DNA from: Chloroflexota bacterium
GTDB lineage: Bacteria > Chloroflexota > Dehalococcoidia > Lucifugimonadales > UBA1127
Assembly: GCA_028873745.1 (NCBI GenBank)
Contig: JAPPNT010000101.1
Coordinates: 1-20,039, forward strand
Direction of reading: 5' to 3'
DNA: 20,039 nt
Numbering within the stretch: the first letter of the stretch is position 1; each line of letters opens with the position of its first letter. Shown one piece after another: positions 7,868 to 15,264 of this stretch. Under the pieces are notes generated by a model, which made no database searches, was not told the origin of the DNA, and was given only the letters and a program-made list of their open reading frames with translations. Position numbers and translations under genes: made by a program.

Positions 7868-7896
7868 ATCATAGACGCATGGGGTGGGAGCGGCAA
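7868..7896 (-). promoter_or_regulatory. Sigma70-like promoter for the minus-strand luciferase-like/VOC/ThDP series
   Basis: On the minus strand TTGCCG (7896-7891) is followed after exactly 17 nt by TATGAT (7873-7868), matching consensus at 4 of 6 and 5 of 6 bases. Transcription would start near 7861, about 32 nt before the ATG at 7829. Confidence 0.55.
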
Positions 7897-7912
7897 GGGT
7901 TGGCGGGCATGG

Positions 7913-7921
7913 TGGTATACT
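7913..7921 (+). promoter_or_regulatory. Extended -10 promoter for the plus-strand luciferase-like/Rieske pair
   Basis: TGGTATACT is a TGn-extended -10 with 5 of 6 consensus bases (TATACT). No good -35 is present at 16-18 nt, as expected for extended -10 promoters. The position where a -35 would lie (about 7892-7898) coincides with the -35 of the opposing promoter. The leader to the ATG at 7974 would be about 45 nt. Confidence 0.45.
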
Positions 7922-7973
7922 TGCACGGGTCTTCAGAACCACACTAGCAACACAGGTCTAAGGAGCCGAGCCC

Positions 7974-9053
7974 ATGGCCGCAACCACATTCCCGGAAGCC
8001 CCCTTCGAGTTCGCCATGTTCGACTGGATCGAGAACTCTGGCCGGCCCGTCGCCGACATCGTCGAGCACAAGATGCGGCTGGTGGAGATGGCCGATCGAG
8101 GCGGCTTCTACGCGTGGCACACGGCCCAGCACCAGGCGACGCCCCTCTCCATCAACATCTCCCCCTCGATCATCCTCGCGGCGGCGATTCAACGGACGGA
8201 GCGGCTGCACGTGGGCGCGCTGACCTTCTGCCTGCCGTGGTACGACCCGTACCGCTTCTACAACGAGATCTGCATGCTGGACCAGATGAGCCGCGGGCGC
8301 GTGGAACTCGGCGTCGGGCGCGGCATCTCGCTCATCGAGTCCTCGGTGTACGGGATAGATGACGTGGATGAGTCGCGGGGCCGCTACCGCGAGACGCTCG
8401 ACATCTTCTTCAACGCTTGCGGCAAGGACACGCTGGAGCACGAGGGCGCGTACTTCAACTACCACGACGTGGAGCTGCACACGGAGCCCTACCAGAAGCC
8501 GTACCCGCCGCTCTGGTTCCCCAGCAGCAGCCCGGACATCATCGACTTTGTGGCGCGGCACGGGTACAACACGGCGATTCCGGGCCCGCCGCAGGACGTG
8601 CGCCCGATGCTCGACCAATACCGCGAGATCTGGATGGAACACCGGGACGACGAGGGCCGCCACAACGCACACGTCACGGCGCCGAGGCTGGGCCGCAACC
8701 AGCACGTCTTCGTCGCCGAGACCGACGCGGAGGCGGAGGCCATCGCGGGGCCGGCGATGGCCGAGTGGGCGTCGCACATCAGCCACCTCTCGCGCAAGCA
8801 CCAGGCGTCCCTCGTGAGGGCGCCGCAGCCGGACCGGAGCACGCGCGTGGTCATCGCGGGGTCTCCGGCAACGGTGGCGGAGCGGCTTATTGAATCCGTG
8901 AATGTCTCAGGTATAAACTACTGCATACTTGTGTTCTCGTACGGAGACCTGGCGCCGGAACGGGCCGAGCGGTCGCTGGAGCTCTTCATCTCGGACGTGA
9001 TGCCGGTGATGCGGGCGGAGTTCGGCGGCAAGGCGGCAGCCAGCGCCGGGTAG
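7974..9053 (+). CDS. LLM-class flavin-dependent monooxygenase (copy 2)
   Basis: This 359-residue protein belongs to the luciferase-like superfamily. It has strand 1 FEFAMFDWIE, a W48-H-T-A-Q-H-Q segment where many relatives have E-H-H, and L102-D-Q-M-S-R-G-R-V-E-L-G-V-G-R-G117, a full match to the family signature. The N-terminal half is conserved but it differs widely from copy 1, so the two are not a recent duplication and probably have different substrates. The ATG has AAGGAG 8 nt upstream. A Rieske oxygenase follows on the same strand after 43 nt with no terminator between, so the two are likely co-transcribed. A flavin monooxygenase coupled to a Rieske oxygenase would allow two oxidations on one compound (inference). 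No flavin reductase is nearby. Confidence 0.92.
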   Translation: MAATTFPEAPFEFAMFDWIENSGRPVADIVEHKMRLVEMADRGGFYAWHTAQHQATPLSINISPSIILAAAIQRTERLHVGALTFCLPWYDPYRFYNEICMLDQMSRGRVELGVGRGISLIESSVYGIDDVDESRGRYRETLDIFFNACGKDTLEHEGAYFNYHDVELHTEPYQKPYPPLWFPSSSPDIIDFVARHGYNTAIPGPPQDVRPMLDQYREIWMEHRDDEGRHNAHVTAPRLGRNQHVFVAETDAEAEAIAGPAMAEWASHISHLSRKHQASLVRAPQPDRSTRVVIAGSPATVAERLIESVNVSGINYCILVFSYGDLAPERAERSLELFISDVMPVMRAEFGGKAAASAG

Positions 9054-9096
9054 GCGGGAACGCGAGTCGAGACACCAAACGCCAAGGGGGAGAAAC

Positions 9097-10410
9097 ATGC
9101 TGACCACGCACGACAATGAGATGCTGACGCGAGTCGGGCCGGGGACGCCGATGGGGAACTATATCCGGGAGTTCTGGGTCCCCTTCCTCCCCTCACGCGA
9201 CCTGCCGGAGCGCGACGGCCCGATGAAGCGCGTCCGCCTGCTGGGCGAGGACTTGGTCACGTTCAGGGACTCGAACGGCGATGTGGGCCTGATTGCGGAG
9301 AACTGCCCGCACCGGGGCGCGTCGCTCTTCTTCGGGCGCAACGAGCACGCCGGGCTCGCCTGCAACTACCACGGCTGGAAGTTCGACACCACCGGCGCCT
9401 GCATCGACATGCCGAACGAGCCTGCCGAGAGCAACTTCAAGGACAAGGTGCGCGCAACCGCGTACCCCGTCGTCGAGTGCAACAAGGCGCTGTGGACCTA
9501 CATGGGCCCGCGCGAGACGCCGCCGCCCTTCCCGCTGTACGAGGTCAATACGCTGCCGTACGACCAGGTCTACGAGCCGCACGTCATGACGGAGGAGTGC
9601 AACTGGATGCAGGGGCTGGAGGGCGACCTCGACTCCTCGCACGTGTACTTCATCCACGGGCGGCTGTCGGAGGACGCGCCCGCGGCGCCGGGGCAGCTCC
9701 GGGGCGTGTGGACGCGGGACCGCGCGCCCGCGCTCGACGTGGTGCCGACGCCTTACGGCGTGTACTACACCGCGCTGCGCAAGATCGGCGACGGCAACAT
9801 CCACCACCGCGTCAACCAGTACCTCTACCCCTTCTTCAGCATGATCACCATCGACGCGACGGTGAACCTGCGGGCCTGGGTGCCCATTGACGACGACTAC
9901 CATATGCTCTTCATGATGAGCGGCAGGGCGGAAGCCGACACCTCCTCCGACCTGGAGGCGTTCCTGCTTAACCCGTTCGAGTCCGCCGGCGGATACATCG
10001 AGGAAACGCCGGACCCGCGCACCCGCTACATGTCCTTCGCGCGGAAGGCCAACGACTACTGCATCGACTACGAGGTGCAGAAGCAGTACATGATGTCCGG
10101 CATCCCCTTCCTGGTGAACCTGCAGGACCGGGCGATGACGGAGACCATGGGCGCCATCTACGACCGCCGCCGCGAGCACCTCGGCACCAGCGACCGGATG
10201 ATCATCCAGGTGCGGAAGCAGCTTCTTTCCGGCGCCCGCGCGCTGATGGAGGACGGGACTGTTCCCGAGAGCGTCGACGACCCCAAGCTGGTGCGCGTCC
10301 GCCCCGTCGGGGCGATCCTGCCGGAGGGCGCGGACTGGAAGACGGAGACCAGCGTCGTCCGCGACGTCGACGGCGGGGAGCCGGTGGCGTACGTGCCGTT
10401 CTTTGAGTAG
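9097..10410 (+). CDS. Rieske non-heme iron oxygenase, alpha-subunit-like (copy 2)
   Basis: This 437-residue oxygenase large subunit has Rieske ligands C70-P-H72 and C89-N-Y-H92. The catalytic domain shows N169, E175, D179-S-S-H182 and H187, with D344 in NLQDRAMTE the expected third iron ligand. Every ligand position is intact. In my hand comparison 57 of the first 100 residues are identical to copy 1 (2042-3343), but the C-terminal catalytic halves look much more diverged, which points to a different substrate. It resembles the phthalate dioxygenase/vanillate demethylase class, which takes electrons from a separate ferredoxin-reductase. A purine-rich AAGGGGGAG lies just before the ATG. It is the second gene of the unit begun at 7974 and is followed by a strong hairpin terminator. 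Confidence 0.93.
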   Translation: MLTTHDNEMLTRVGPGTPMGNYIREFWVPFLPSRDLPERDGPMKRVRLLGEDLVTFRDSNGDVGLIAENCPHRGASLFFGRNEHAGLACNYHGWKFDTTGACIDMPNEPAESNFKDKVRATAYPVVECNKALWTYMGPRETPPPFPLYEVNTLPYDQVYEPHVMTEECNWMQGLEGDLDSSHVYFIHGRLSEDAPAAPGQLRGVWTRDRAPALDVVPTPYGVYYTALRKIGDGNIHHRVNQYLYPFFSMITIDATVNLRAWVPIDDDYHMLFMMSGRAEADTSSDLEAFLLNPFESAGGYIEETPDPRTRYMSFARKANDYCIDYEVQKQYMMSGIPFLVNLQDRAMTETMGAIYDRRREHLGTSDRMIIQVRKQLLSGARALMEDGTVPESVDDPKLVRVRPVGAILPEGADWKTETSVVRDVDGGEPVAYVPFFE

Positions 10411-10435
10411 GGACGAGCCCGCAAGCGCGTATGAG

Positions 10436-10460
10436 GGAGGGGCCGGAAGGCCCCTCCTTT
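10436..10460 (+). terminator. Intrinsic terminator after Rieske copy 2
   Basis: A perfect 9-bp stem, GGAGGGGCC with GGCCCCTCC, closes a GGAA tetraloop and is followed by TTT. It lies 25 nt after the stop codon at 10410. The T run is short but the stem is very GC-rich. The rest of the gap (10461-10510) holds a TACAAT that might serve as a -10 for the next gene, though no -35 is convincing. Confidence 0.65.
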
Positions 10461-10510
10461 CACGTTTGGGAGTACAATGGCGCCCCGACACCTCGCCCAA
10501 GGAGGACGCC

Positions 10511-11644
10511 ATGCCGACGCCGTACCGTGCCGACCATGTTGGGAGCTTGCTGCGACCGCCGGAGCTGCTCGACGCGAGGGCCGCGTTCGCGCAGGGCGCG
10601 ATGTCGCTGGAGTGGCTGCGGGAGTTGGAGGATGCGTGCGTTCTCCGCGCCCTCGCCATGCAACGGGACGCGGGCGTCGACATCCTCTCGGACGGCGAGT
10701 ACCGCCGGCCGGCGTGGAGCGCGGCTGTGCGGGAGTCCATCGACGGGCTGGTGCCGAACCCGGACCCGCCCATCAACACTATCCTCGGCCAGTGGCGCGG
10801 GCCGCACGGGGAGGTGGCGCGGAGCAGCACGATCCCCGGCACGGGCCTCGTCGTCGGCGCGCCGGTGCGGCAGACCCGGCGGCTCGTCGAGGCCGACGCT
10901 GCCTTTCTGCGTGAGCATGCGCCGGGGCCGTGGAAGATCACGATGCCGGGGGCCATGTCGGCGGCGGGAACGCTCTTCAAGCCCGGCGTGACGGACCAGT
11001 TCTACGCGACGCGGTGGGACCTCGCCGCCGAGGTCGTCGCCATGCTGCAGCGCGAGATTGCCGCGCTTGCCGCCGAGGGCGTCTCCTACATCCAGCTGGA
11101 CTCGCTGCACTACGTCGAGCGGATCACGGACGCGGAGATGCGCGCGCGGATGGTGGCCGACGGCGACGACCCGGAGGAGTACCTCGACCGCCTCATCGCG
11201 TGCGACAACGCCGTGCTGGACGCGGCGCGGGCGACGGGGGTGACCGTCGGACTGCACATGTGCAGGGGCAACAACCGCAGCGCGTGGCACGCGGAGGGGA
11301 GCTACGAGGCCATGGCGGAGAAGGCGTTCAACGGCCTGCGCGTCGACCGCTTCCTGCTGGAGTACGACACGGACCGCGCGGGAGGGTTTGATCCGCTGCG
11401 GTTCATGCCCAAGGGCGTGAACGTCGTGCTGGGCATCATCAGCTCCAAGGAGCCGGAGCTGGAGCCCGTCGACGCGCTGAAGGCGCGCATCGAGGAGGCC
11501 TCGCGGTACGTGGACGTCGACCGCCTCGCCATCTCCCCGCAGTGCGGGTTCGCGTCGACGCAGTGGGGCAACCTGCTCTCGTGGGATGACCAGCGGCGGA
11601 AGCTGGAGCTGGTGGCGGAGACGGCGCGCGCGGTATGGGGTTAG
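10511..11644 (+). CDS. MetE C-terminal-domain-like (cobalamin-independent methionine synthase family) protein
   Basis: This 377-residue protein corresponds to the catalytic C-terminal barrel of MetE alone; full-length MetE is about 750 residues with an N-terminal repeat domain that is missing here. The signature RADHVGSLLRPPELL starts at residue 6. The zinc-binding set seems complete: H249-M-C251-R-G-N, E284 in FLLEYDTDRAG and C345 in ISPQCGFAST. A D-S-L-H segment (197-200) matches the homocysteine-side loop. Stand-alone proteins of this type are common in bacteria and archaea; some are methionine synthases that take methyl from other donors, and others have unknown methyl-transfer roles. The ATG has AAGGAGG 5 nt upstream; an upstream in-frame start at 10403 overlaps the Rieske stop and the terminator and is rejected. 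Methyl transfer after oxidative demethylation is a tempting link, but it is inference. Confidence 0.85.
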   Translation: MPTPYRADHVGSLLRPPELLDARAAFAQGAMSLEWLRELEDACVLRALAMQRDAGVDILSDGEYRRPAWSAAVRESIDGLVPNPDPPINTILGQWRGPHGEVARSSTIPGTGLVVGAPVRQTRRLVEADAAFLREHAPGPWKITMPGAMSAAGTLFKPGVTDQFYATRWDLAAEVVAMLQREIAALAAEGVSYIQLDSLHYVERITDAEMRARMVADGDDPEEYLDRLIACDNAVLDAARATGVTVGLHMCRGNNRSAWHAEGSYEAMAEKAFNGLRVDRFLLEYDTDRAGGFDPLRFMPKGVNVVLGIISSKEPELEPVDALKARIEEASRYVDVDRLAISPQCGFASTQWGNLLSWDDQRRKLELVAETARAVWG

Positions 11645-11650
11645 CCTCTA

Positions 11651-11675
11651 CCGTTCGCCCTGAGCCTGTTGAAGG
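11651..11675. repeat. CTTCGA-type dispersed intergenic repeat, copy 2 (inverse, partial)
   Basis: CCGTTCGCCCTGAGCCTGTT, continuing GAAGG, is the reverse complement of the CTTCGACA-AGCTCAGGGCGAACGG block at the right edge of the window, with a few differences. It fills the 36-nt gap between the convergent stop codons of the MetE-like gene (11644) and the symporter (11681). Confidence 0.7.
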
Positions 11676-11680
11676 GCTCC

Positions 11681-13039
11681 CTACAGTCCTGCCTCTTTCA
11701 CACTCTCCGGCGTCACGGTGCTCGGGAGGCGGTAGCCCCGGAAAGCGAAGTAGCCGACGAGGGCGATGACGCCCGCGACGGGGCCAAGGAGGCGGATGCC
11801 GAGGGGGTCGTCGGCCGTCTCGCCTAGGAGCAGGATGAGGGCGAGGAAGAGGGCCGAGAAGGACGAGCCGATCTTCTCGAACAGGTTCTGGGTGGTGAAG
11901 AACATGGCCTCGCGGCGCATGCCGGTGCGGATCTCGTCGTAGTCCGTGATGTCGGCGGTGATGGCCCTCGGCATCAAGTTGACTCCGCCCATGGGCAGAC
12001 CGACCAGGAAGGCGACGACGACGCCTTGCGCGAGGACTGGGATGCCGGGCACGAGGCCGACGAGGAACATGATGGGCAGGATGACGGCCGTGGCCAGCAG
12101 GCTATTGGAGTAGACCCACCGCTTGCCCTTTGTGTGGCTTAGCTTCCACATGACGAAGACGGCCACCATCATCCCGATGAGGGCGGTGCCCGTCAGCGCC
12201 GAGGTCATCGTGCCCTCATTCTCGGACTCCAGGATGGCCTCGACGAAGAAGGGCATCCAGCCGAGCGTCATTGTCGCCGAGAGCTGGAAGAGGACGAAGG
12301 TCGGCAGGAAGTAGAGGAACTGCCTGTTGGCGAGGGTCGCGAGGAAGGCACCCTTGAGGGGCATCTGCGCGGGCGGGGTCTCGCGCGGCGCGTGGCTCCA
12401 GACGCCGCCGACGCCGAGGAAGCGGAAGCCGAGGCCCATGACGCCCATCAGCACGCCCATGACCTTGAAGCCGAACTCGTCCTGCACGACACCGCTGAGG
12501 ACGAGCCCCAGCACTGCGCCGAGGATGCCGAAGTAGAACTGCCACGCGACGATGCTCATCCGGTCTCGGTGGCTCCGCGCGATCTCGGGCAGCAGGGACT
12601 CGTATGGGCCAATGGACGCGGTGTTGCTGAGGAAGAAGAGCTCCAGGATGACGAAGACCCAGATGGCGTTGACGATGCTGGCGCCCTCGACGGGGGTGAA
12701 CCAGAGCAGCATGAAGAAGATGGCCCAGAAGGGCGTGGAGAGGACGATGAAAGGCAGCCGCCGACCCCAGCGGGACTTCGTGCGGTCGCTCCACCAGCCG
12801 ATGATGGGGTCGTCGAAGGCTTCGATGAGGCGGCCGGCCGTGAGGAGCGCGCCGACGAAGACGCGGGCGTCGACGTCGATGGGGCCGAGGGCGACTCCGG
12901 GGACAACGGCGTCGCCCTCGGCCTTGGGCGGCGCGAGGAAGAACAGCAGCCACAGGTTGCGGGCCTGCACAACCGCCTGGCCGCCGATCATGTCGGAGGT
13001 GTAGAGCAGCTTGTTCAGGAGCGGCAGGCCGTTGGTCAT
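11681..13039 (-). CDS. GPH-family (MFS_2) cation symporter-like transporter
   Basis: This 452-residue membrane protein has about twelve hydrophobic segments. The loop after helix 2 reads D-D-P-I-I-G-W-W-S-D-R-T-K-S-R-W-G-R-R (77-95), the hallmark of the glycoside-pentoside-hexuronide:cation symporter group. A T-D-Y-D-E-I-R-T-G-x-R-R-E-A segment in the second half is equally typical. Family members import sugars, glucuronides or other small organic molecules with Na+ or H+. The substrate here is unknown, and none of the adjacent genes is a glycosidase. A GAAGGG tract lies about 7 nt before the ATG at 13039. It follows two tandem small membrane-protein genes (gap 37 nt) and probably shares their transcript. 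Confidence 0.88.
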   Translation of the reverse strand: MTNGLPLLNKLLYTSDMIGGQAVVQARNLWLLFFLAPPKAEGDAVVPGVALGPIDVDARVFVGALLTAGRLIEAFDDPIIGWWSDRTKSRWGRRLPFIVLSTPFWAIFFMLLWFTPVEGASIVNAIWVFVILELFFLSNTASIGPYESLLPEIARSHRDRMSIVAWQFYFGILGAVLGLVLSGVVQDEFGFKVMGVLMGVMGLGFRFLGVGGVWSHAPRETPPAQMPLKGAFLATLANRQFLYFLPTFVLFQLSATMTLGWMPFFVEAILESENEGTMTSALTGTALIGMMVAVFVMWKLSHTKGKRWVYSNSLLATAVILPIMFLVGLVPGIPVLAQGVVVAFLVGLPMGGVNLMPRAITADITDYDEIRTGMRREAMFFTTQNLFEKIGSSFSALFLALILLLGETADDPLGIRLLGPVAGVIALVGYFAFRGYRLPSTVTPESVKEAGL

Positions 13040-13076
13040 GGCTTACCCTTCCGGGTGCGAACGCTCACTCGACGGA

Positions 13077-13481
13077 CTATTCCCTCCAGAGGTGGTAACT
13101 CAACGTTCCCGCGAGGACGATGTAGAGGGTGTTGATGACTATCCAGTAGTTGAGGTGCGTCTGCCCCTGGTCGCCGTCCGTCGCAAGGTTGTCGAACCAG
13201 TTCCAGAAGAACAGGACGGCGAGCACGACGGCGGCGTAAAAGGTCGCATGGACCCAGAATTGGGTCATCGAGGTGGCGTCGGGCGTCAGCCGGCGCTTGT
13301 GCACCCAGGCGTGGGTCAACAAAGCGACAGCGCCTACCGCCATGAACGGGGCAAGCACTTCCCATATCGTGCCTACTGCCCAGGAATCCGGATAGAACGG
13401 ATTGAGCCAGAAGTGGAGGAGCACGGCGAGCGCGGTGAGCCCCAGGTAGATGGAGCCTGGTATTTTGAGCCTCTCCTCCAT
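13077..13481 (-). CDS. Small four-helix membrane protein, tandem paralog A
   Basis: This is a 134-residue hydrophobic protein with four apparent membrane helices (about residues 9-27, 45-62, 72-96 and 110-130). I do not recognise the family. Fixed features shared with its upstream neighbour are LAVLLHFWL, PFYP, IWEVL, VLAVLFFWNWFD and a C-terminal HLWR. In an ungapped hand alignment 73 of 133 positions are identical. The aromatic W-N-W-F-D block with a terminal aspartate and the loop G-D-Q-G-Q-T are distinctive and suggest a conserved functional site near the membrane surface. The frame is open to 13508, but ATG 13481 has AAGGGG 5 nt upstream and matches the paralog's start. It lies 30 nt after paralog B and 37 nt before the symporter, so the three likely form an operon. 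No catalytic motif is seen. Confidence 0.85.
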   Translation of the reverse strand: MEERLKIPGSIYLGLTALAVLLHFWLNPFYPDSWAVGTIWEVLAPFMAVGAVALLTHAWVHKRRLTPDATSMTQFWVHATFYAAVVLAVLFFWNWFDNLATDGDQGQTHLNYWIVINTLYIVLAGTLSYHLWRE

Positions 13482-13511
13482 GACGACCCCTTTTGCGCTA
13501 TTTGCCAACCC

Positions 13512-13913
13512 TTACTTCCGCCACAGGTGCCAGCCGACCGTCCCCATGAGCACGATGTACATCGTGTTGATGATGGGCCAGAAGTTGTTTCGGGTCTGGC
13601 TCTGTTCGTCGCCGCTGGCCAGCTCGTCAAACCAGTTCCAGAAGAACAGGACGGCCAGCACCGTCGCAGCGTAGAAGGCCGTGTAGGCGCAGACGTGCGC
13701 GAGGGTGCCCGCGTCTGAGTCGACGCCTCGCTTGTACGAGAGGGTGTACGCGACTGTGGCGACGATGCCGACGGCCATGATGGCGTCCAGCACCTCCCAG
13801 ATGTCGCCCACGTCCCACGATTCGGGGTAGAAGGGGCTGAGCCAGAAGTGGAGCAGCACGGCAAGGGCGCTGACCAACAGGTACACAGCAACAGGCTTCC
13901 GCAGAACGTCCAT
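13512..13913 (-). CDS. Small four-helix membrane protein, tandem paralog B
   Basis: This 133-residue protein is the first gene of the minus-strand unit. It has four hydrophobic segments and the same landmarks as paralog A: LAVLLHFWL, PFYPESW, IWEVL, FYAATVLAVLFFWNWFD and INTMYIVLMGT followed by HLWR. The best-conserved stretch, VLAVLFFWNWFD, is identical in both over 12 residues, while the loop between helices 2 and 3 has diverged. This fits a tandem duplication old enough to have changed but kept under selection. The ATG at 13913 has GGGAGGG 5 nt upstream; the longer frame to 13973 adds an Arg-rich, non-membrane stretch and is rejected. Function unknown; two unequal subunits of one membrane complex is a reasonable guess. 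Confidence 0.85.
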   Translation of the reverse strand: MDVLRKPVAVYLLVSALAVLLHFWLSPFYPESWDVGDIWEVLDAIMAVGIVATVAYTLSYKRGVDSDAGTLAHVCAYTAFYAATVLAVLFFWNWFDELASGDEQSQTRNNFWPIINTMYIVLMGTVGWHLWRK

Positions 13914-13934
13914 ATCGACCCTCCCTGTGTTCGT

Positions 13935-13949
13935 GGCGCGCCGCGCGCC
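13935..13949. promoter_or_regulatory. GC palindrome in the divergent region, possible operator
   Basis: GGCGCGC-C-GCGCGCC is a 15-base inverted repeat with a single central base. It lies 22 nt upstream of the ATG of paralog B and about 100 nt upstream of the ChrA-like gene. It could bind a regulator or be a chance product of high GC content. A TTGACG further upstream on the minus strand has no convincing -10 partner. Confidence 0.25.
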
Positions 13950-14014
13950 GGCTCGTCGCGGCAATGGAAGCATAGGGCGCGGTGCGCGTCAATGCGATTG
14001 GGAGCAGGCTCGTG

Positions 14015-14043
14015 CTGACATTGCGAGCGGCGTGGGCGACAAT
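14015..14043 (+). promoter_or_regulatory. Promoter for the ChrA-like gene, predicted leaderless transcript
   Basis: CTGACA (14015-14020) is followed after 17 nt by GACAAT (14038-14043), matching consensus at 5 of 6 and 4 of 6 bases. The ATG at 14053 is only 9 nt after the -10, where the transcript itself should begin. No Shine-Dalgarno precedes that ATG, which fits leaderless or near-leaderless translation. Confidence 0.4.
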
Positions 14044-14052
14044 GGGCGCGCT

Positions 14053-15252
14053 ATGGGGGTTTCACGACTGATCGAGGTGCTGCTGGTTGCCCTTCGGCTG
14101 GGGCTGACTTCGTTTGGGGGGCCGGTGGCGCACATTGGCTACTTCCGCGAGGAGTACGTCAATCGCCGCGGGTGGCTGTCCGACGAGCGCTTCGCGGAGC
14201 TGGTGGCGCTGTGCCAGTTCCTGCCGGGGCCGGCCAGCAGCCAGCTCGGCATTGCGATCGGCACCGGGCGAGCGGGGTACTTGGGCGGGTTCCTAGCGTG
14301 GCTGGGGTTCACGATGCCCTCGGCGGTCGCGCTGGCGGCGTTTGCCTACGGGGTGCACGAGTTCGGGGGCGACGGCGGCGGATGGCTCGACGGCCTCAAG
14401 ATCGCGGCGGTGGCGGTGGTGGCGTTCGCGCTGTGGGGCATGGGGCGCACGCTGACGCCCGATAGGACTCGCATCAGCATCGCGGTGGTTGCGGCGGCGG
14501 CGTTGCTGTTGACCGGCGGGGTGGCGGCGCAGGTGCTCGTCATTCTCAGCGGCGCGGTGCTCGGTCTTGTCCTGCTGAAGCCGAGTGAGACGCAGGCAGC
14601 GGGCGACTCAGGCTCGGGCGGCGCGGCGCGGGCGACGGGCGCGCGCATTGGCGTGCTCACGCTGCTGCTGTTCGGCGCGGCGCTGCTGGCGCTGCCCGCT
14701 GTGGCGCGCTCCGTCGACAGCGAGCCGCTTTCCGTCGCGGACAGCTTCTACCGGTCGGGGTCGCTGGTGTTCGGCGGCGGGCATGTCGTCCTGCCGCTGC
14801 TGGAGGCGGAGGTCGTCCCGACGGAGTGGGTAACGAAGGACGAGTTCCTCGCGGGATACGGGGCTGCACAGGCCGTGCCGGGGCCGCTATTCACGTTCTC
14901 GGCGTACCTTGGCACGGTCATGGGCGTGCTCGACCCATGGTGGCTGGGCGGGCTGCTTGCGCTGGGGGCGATCTTCCTGCCGTCGTTCCTGCTGGTGTGG
15001 GGCGTGCTGCCCTTCTGGGAGAGGCTGCGCGGCTTCGCAAGAGTGCGGCGGGCGCTGATGGGCGTGAACGCCGCGGTCGTCGGCATTCTGCTGGCGGCGC
15101 TGTACGACCCCGTCTGGACGAGCGCCATCGGCGCGCCAGAGGACTTCGCGCTGGGGGCGGCGGCATTCGTGCTGCTCGCGTTCTGGAAGACGCCGCCGTG
15201 GCTGGTGGTGGCGCTGGCGGCGGTGGGTGGGGCTGGGCTGGCCGCGCTGTAG
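14053..15252 (+). CDS. chrA: ChrA-family (CHR) chromate-type ion transporter
   Basis: This 399-residue inner-membrane protein has the duplicated CHR layout. The N-terminal half carries L-T-S-F-G-G-P (19-24), H-I-G-Y-F-R-E-E-Y-V and Q-F-L-P-G-P (55-60). The C-terminal half carries L-V-F-G-G-G-H-V-V-L-P-L (238-249) and A-V-P-G-P (274-278). A low-complexity Gly/Ala linker (about 180-197) joins them. The length is that of the long, two-domain CHR proteins such as bacterial ChrA, which export chromate; environmental members are not all proven chromate pumps, so substrate is inferred from family only. The open frame extends upstream to 13927, but that part reads Arg-rich and non-membrane; M-G-V-S-R-L-I-E-V begins at ATG 14053. 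A GTG at 14032 is an alternative. There is no chrB regulator nearby. Confidence 0.9.
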   Translation: MGVSRLIEVLLVALRLGLTSFGGPVAHIGYFREEYVNRRGWLSDERFAELVALCQFLPGPASSQLGIAIGTGRAGYLGGFLAWLGFTMPSAVALAAFAYGVHEFGGDGGGWLDGLKIAAVAVVAFALWGMGRTLTPDRTRISIAVVAAAALLLTGGVAAQVLVILSGAVLGLVLLKPSETQAAGDSGSGGAARATGARIGVLTLLLFGAALLALPAVARSVDSEPLSVADSFYRSGSLVFGGGHVVLPLLEAEVVPTEWVTKDEFLAGYGAAQAVPGPLFTFSAYLGTVMGVLDPWWLGGLLALGAIFLPSFLLVWGVLPFWERLRGFARVRRALMGVNAAVVGILLAALYDPVWTSAIGAPEDFALGAAAFVLLAFWKTPPWLVVALAAVGGAGLAAL

Positions 15253-15264
15253 TTCTCCCGTTCC

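Noticed and set aside
10471..10480. TACAAT as a promoter for the MetE-like gene
   Set aside because: No -35 lies at suitable spacing and no extended -10 is present; it is mentioned only in the terminator entry.
9193..10980. 595-codon open frame antisense to Rieske copy 2 and the MetE-like gene
   Set aside because: It spans two well-supported genes and a terminator and has shadow-type composition.
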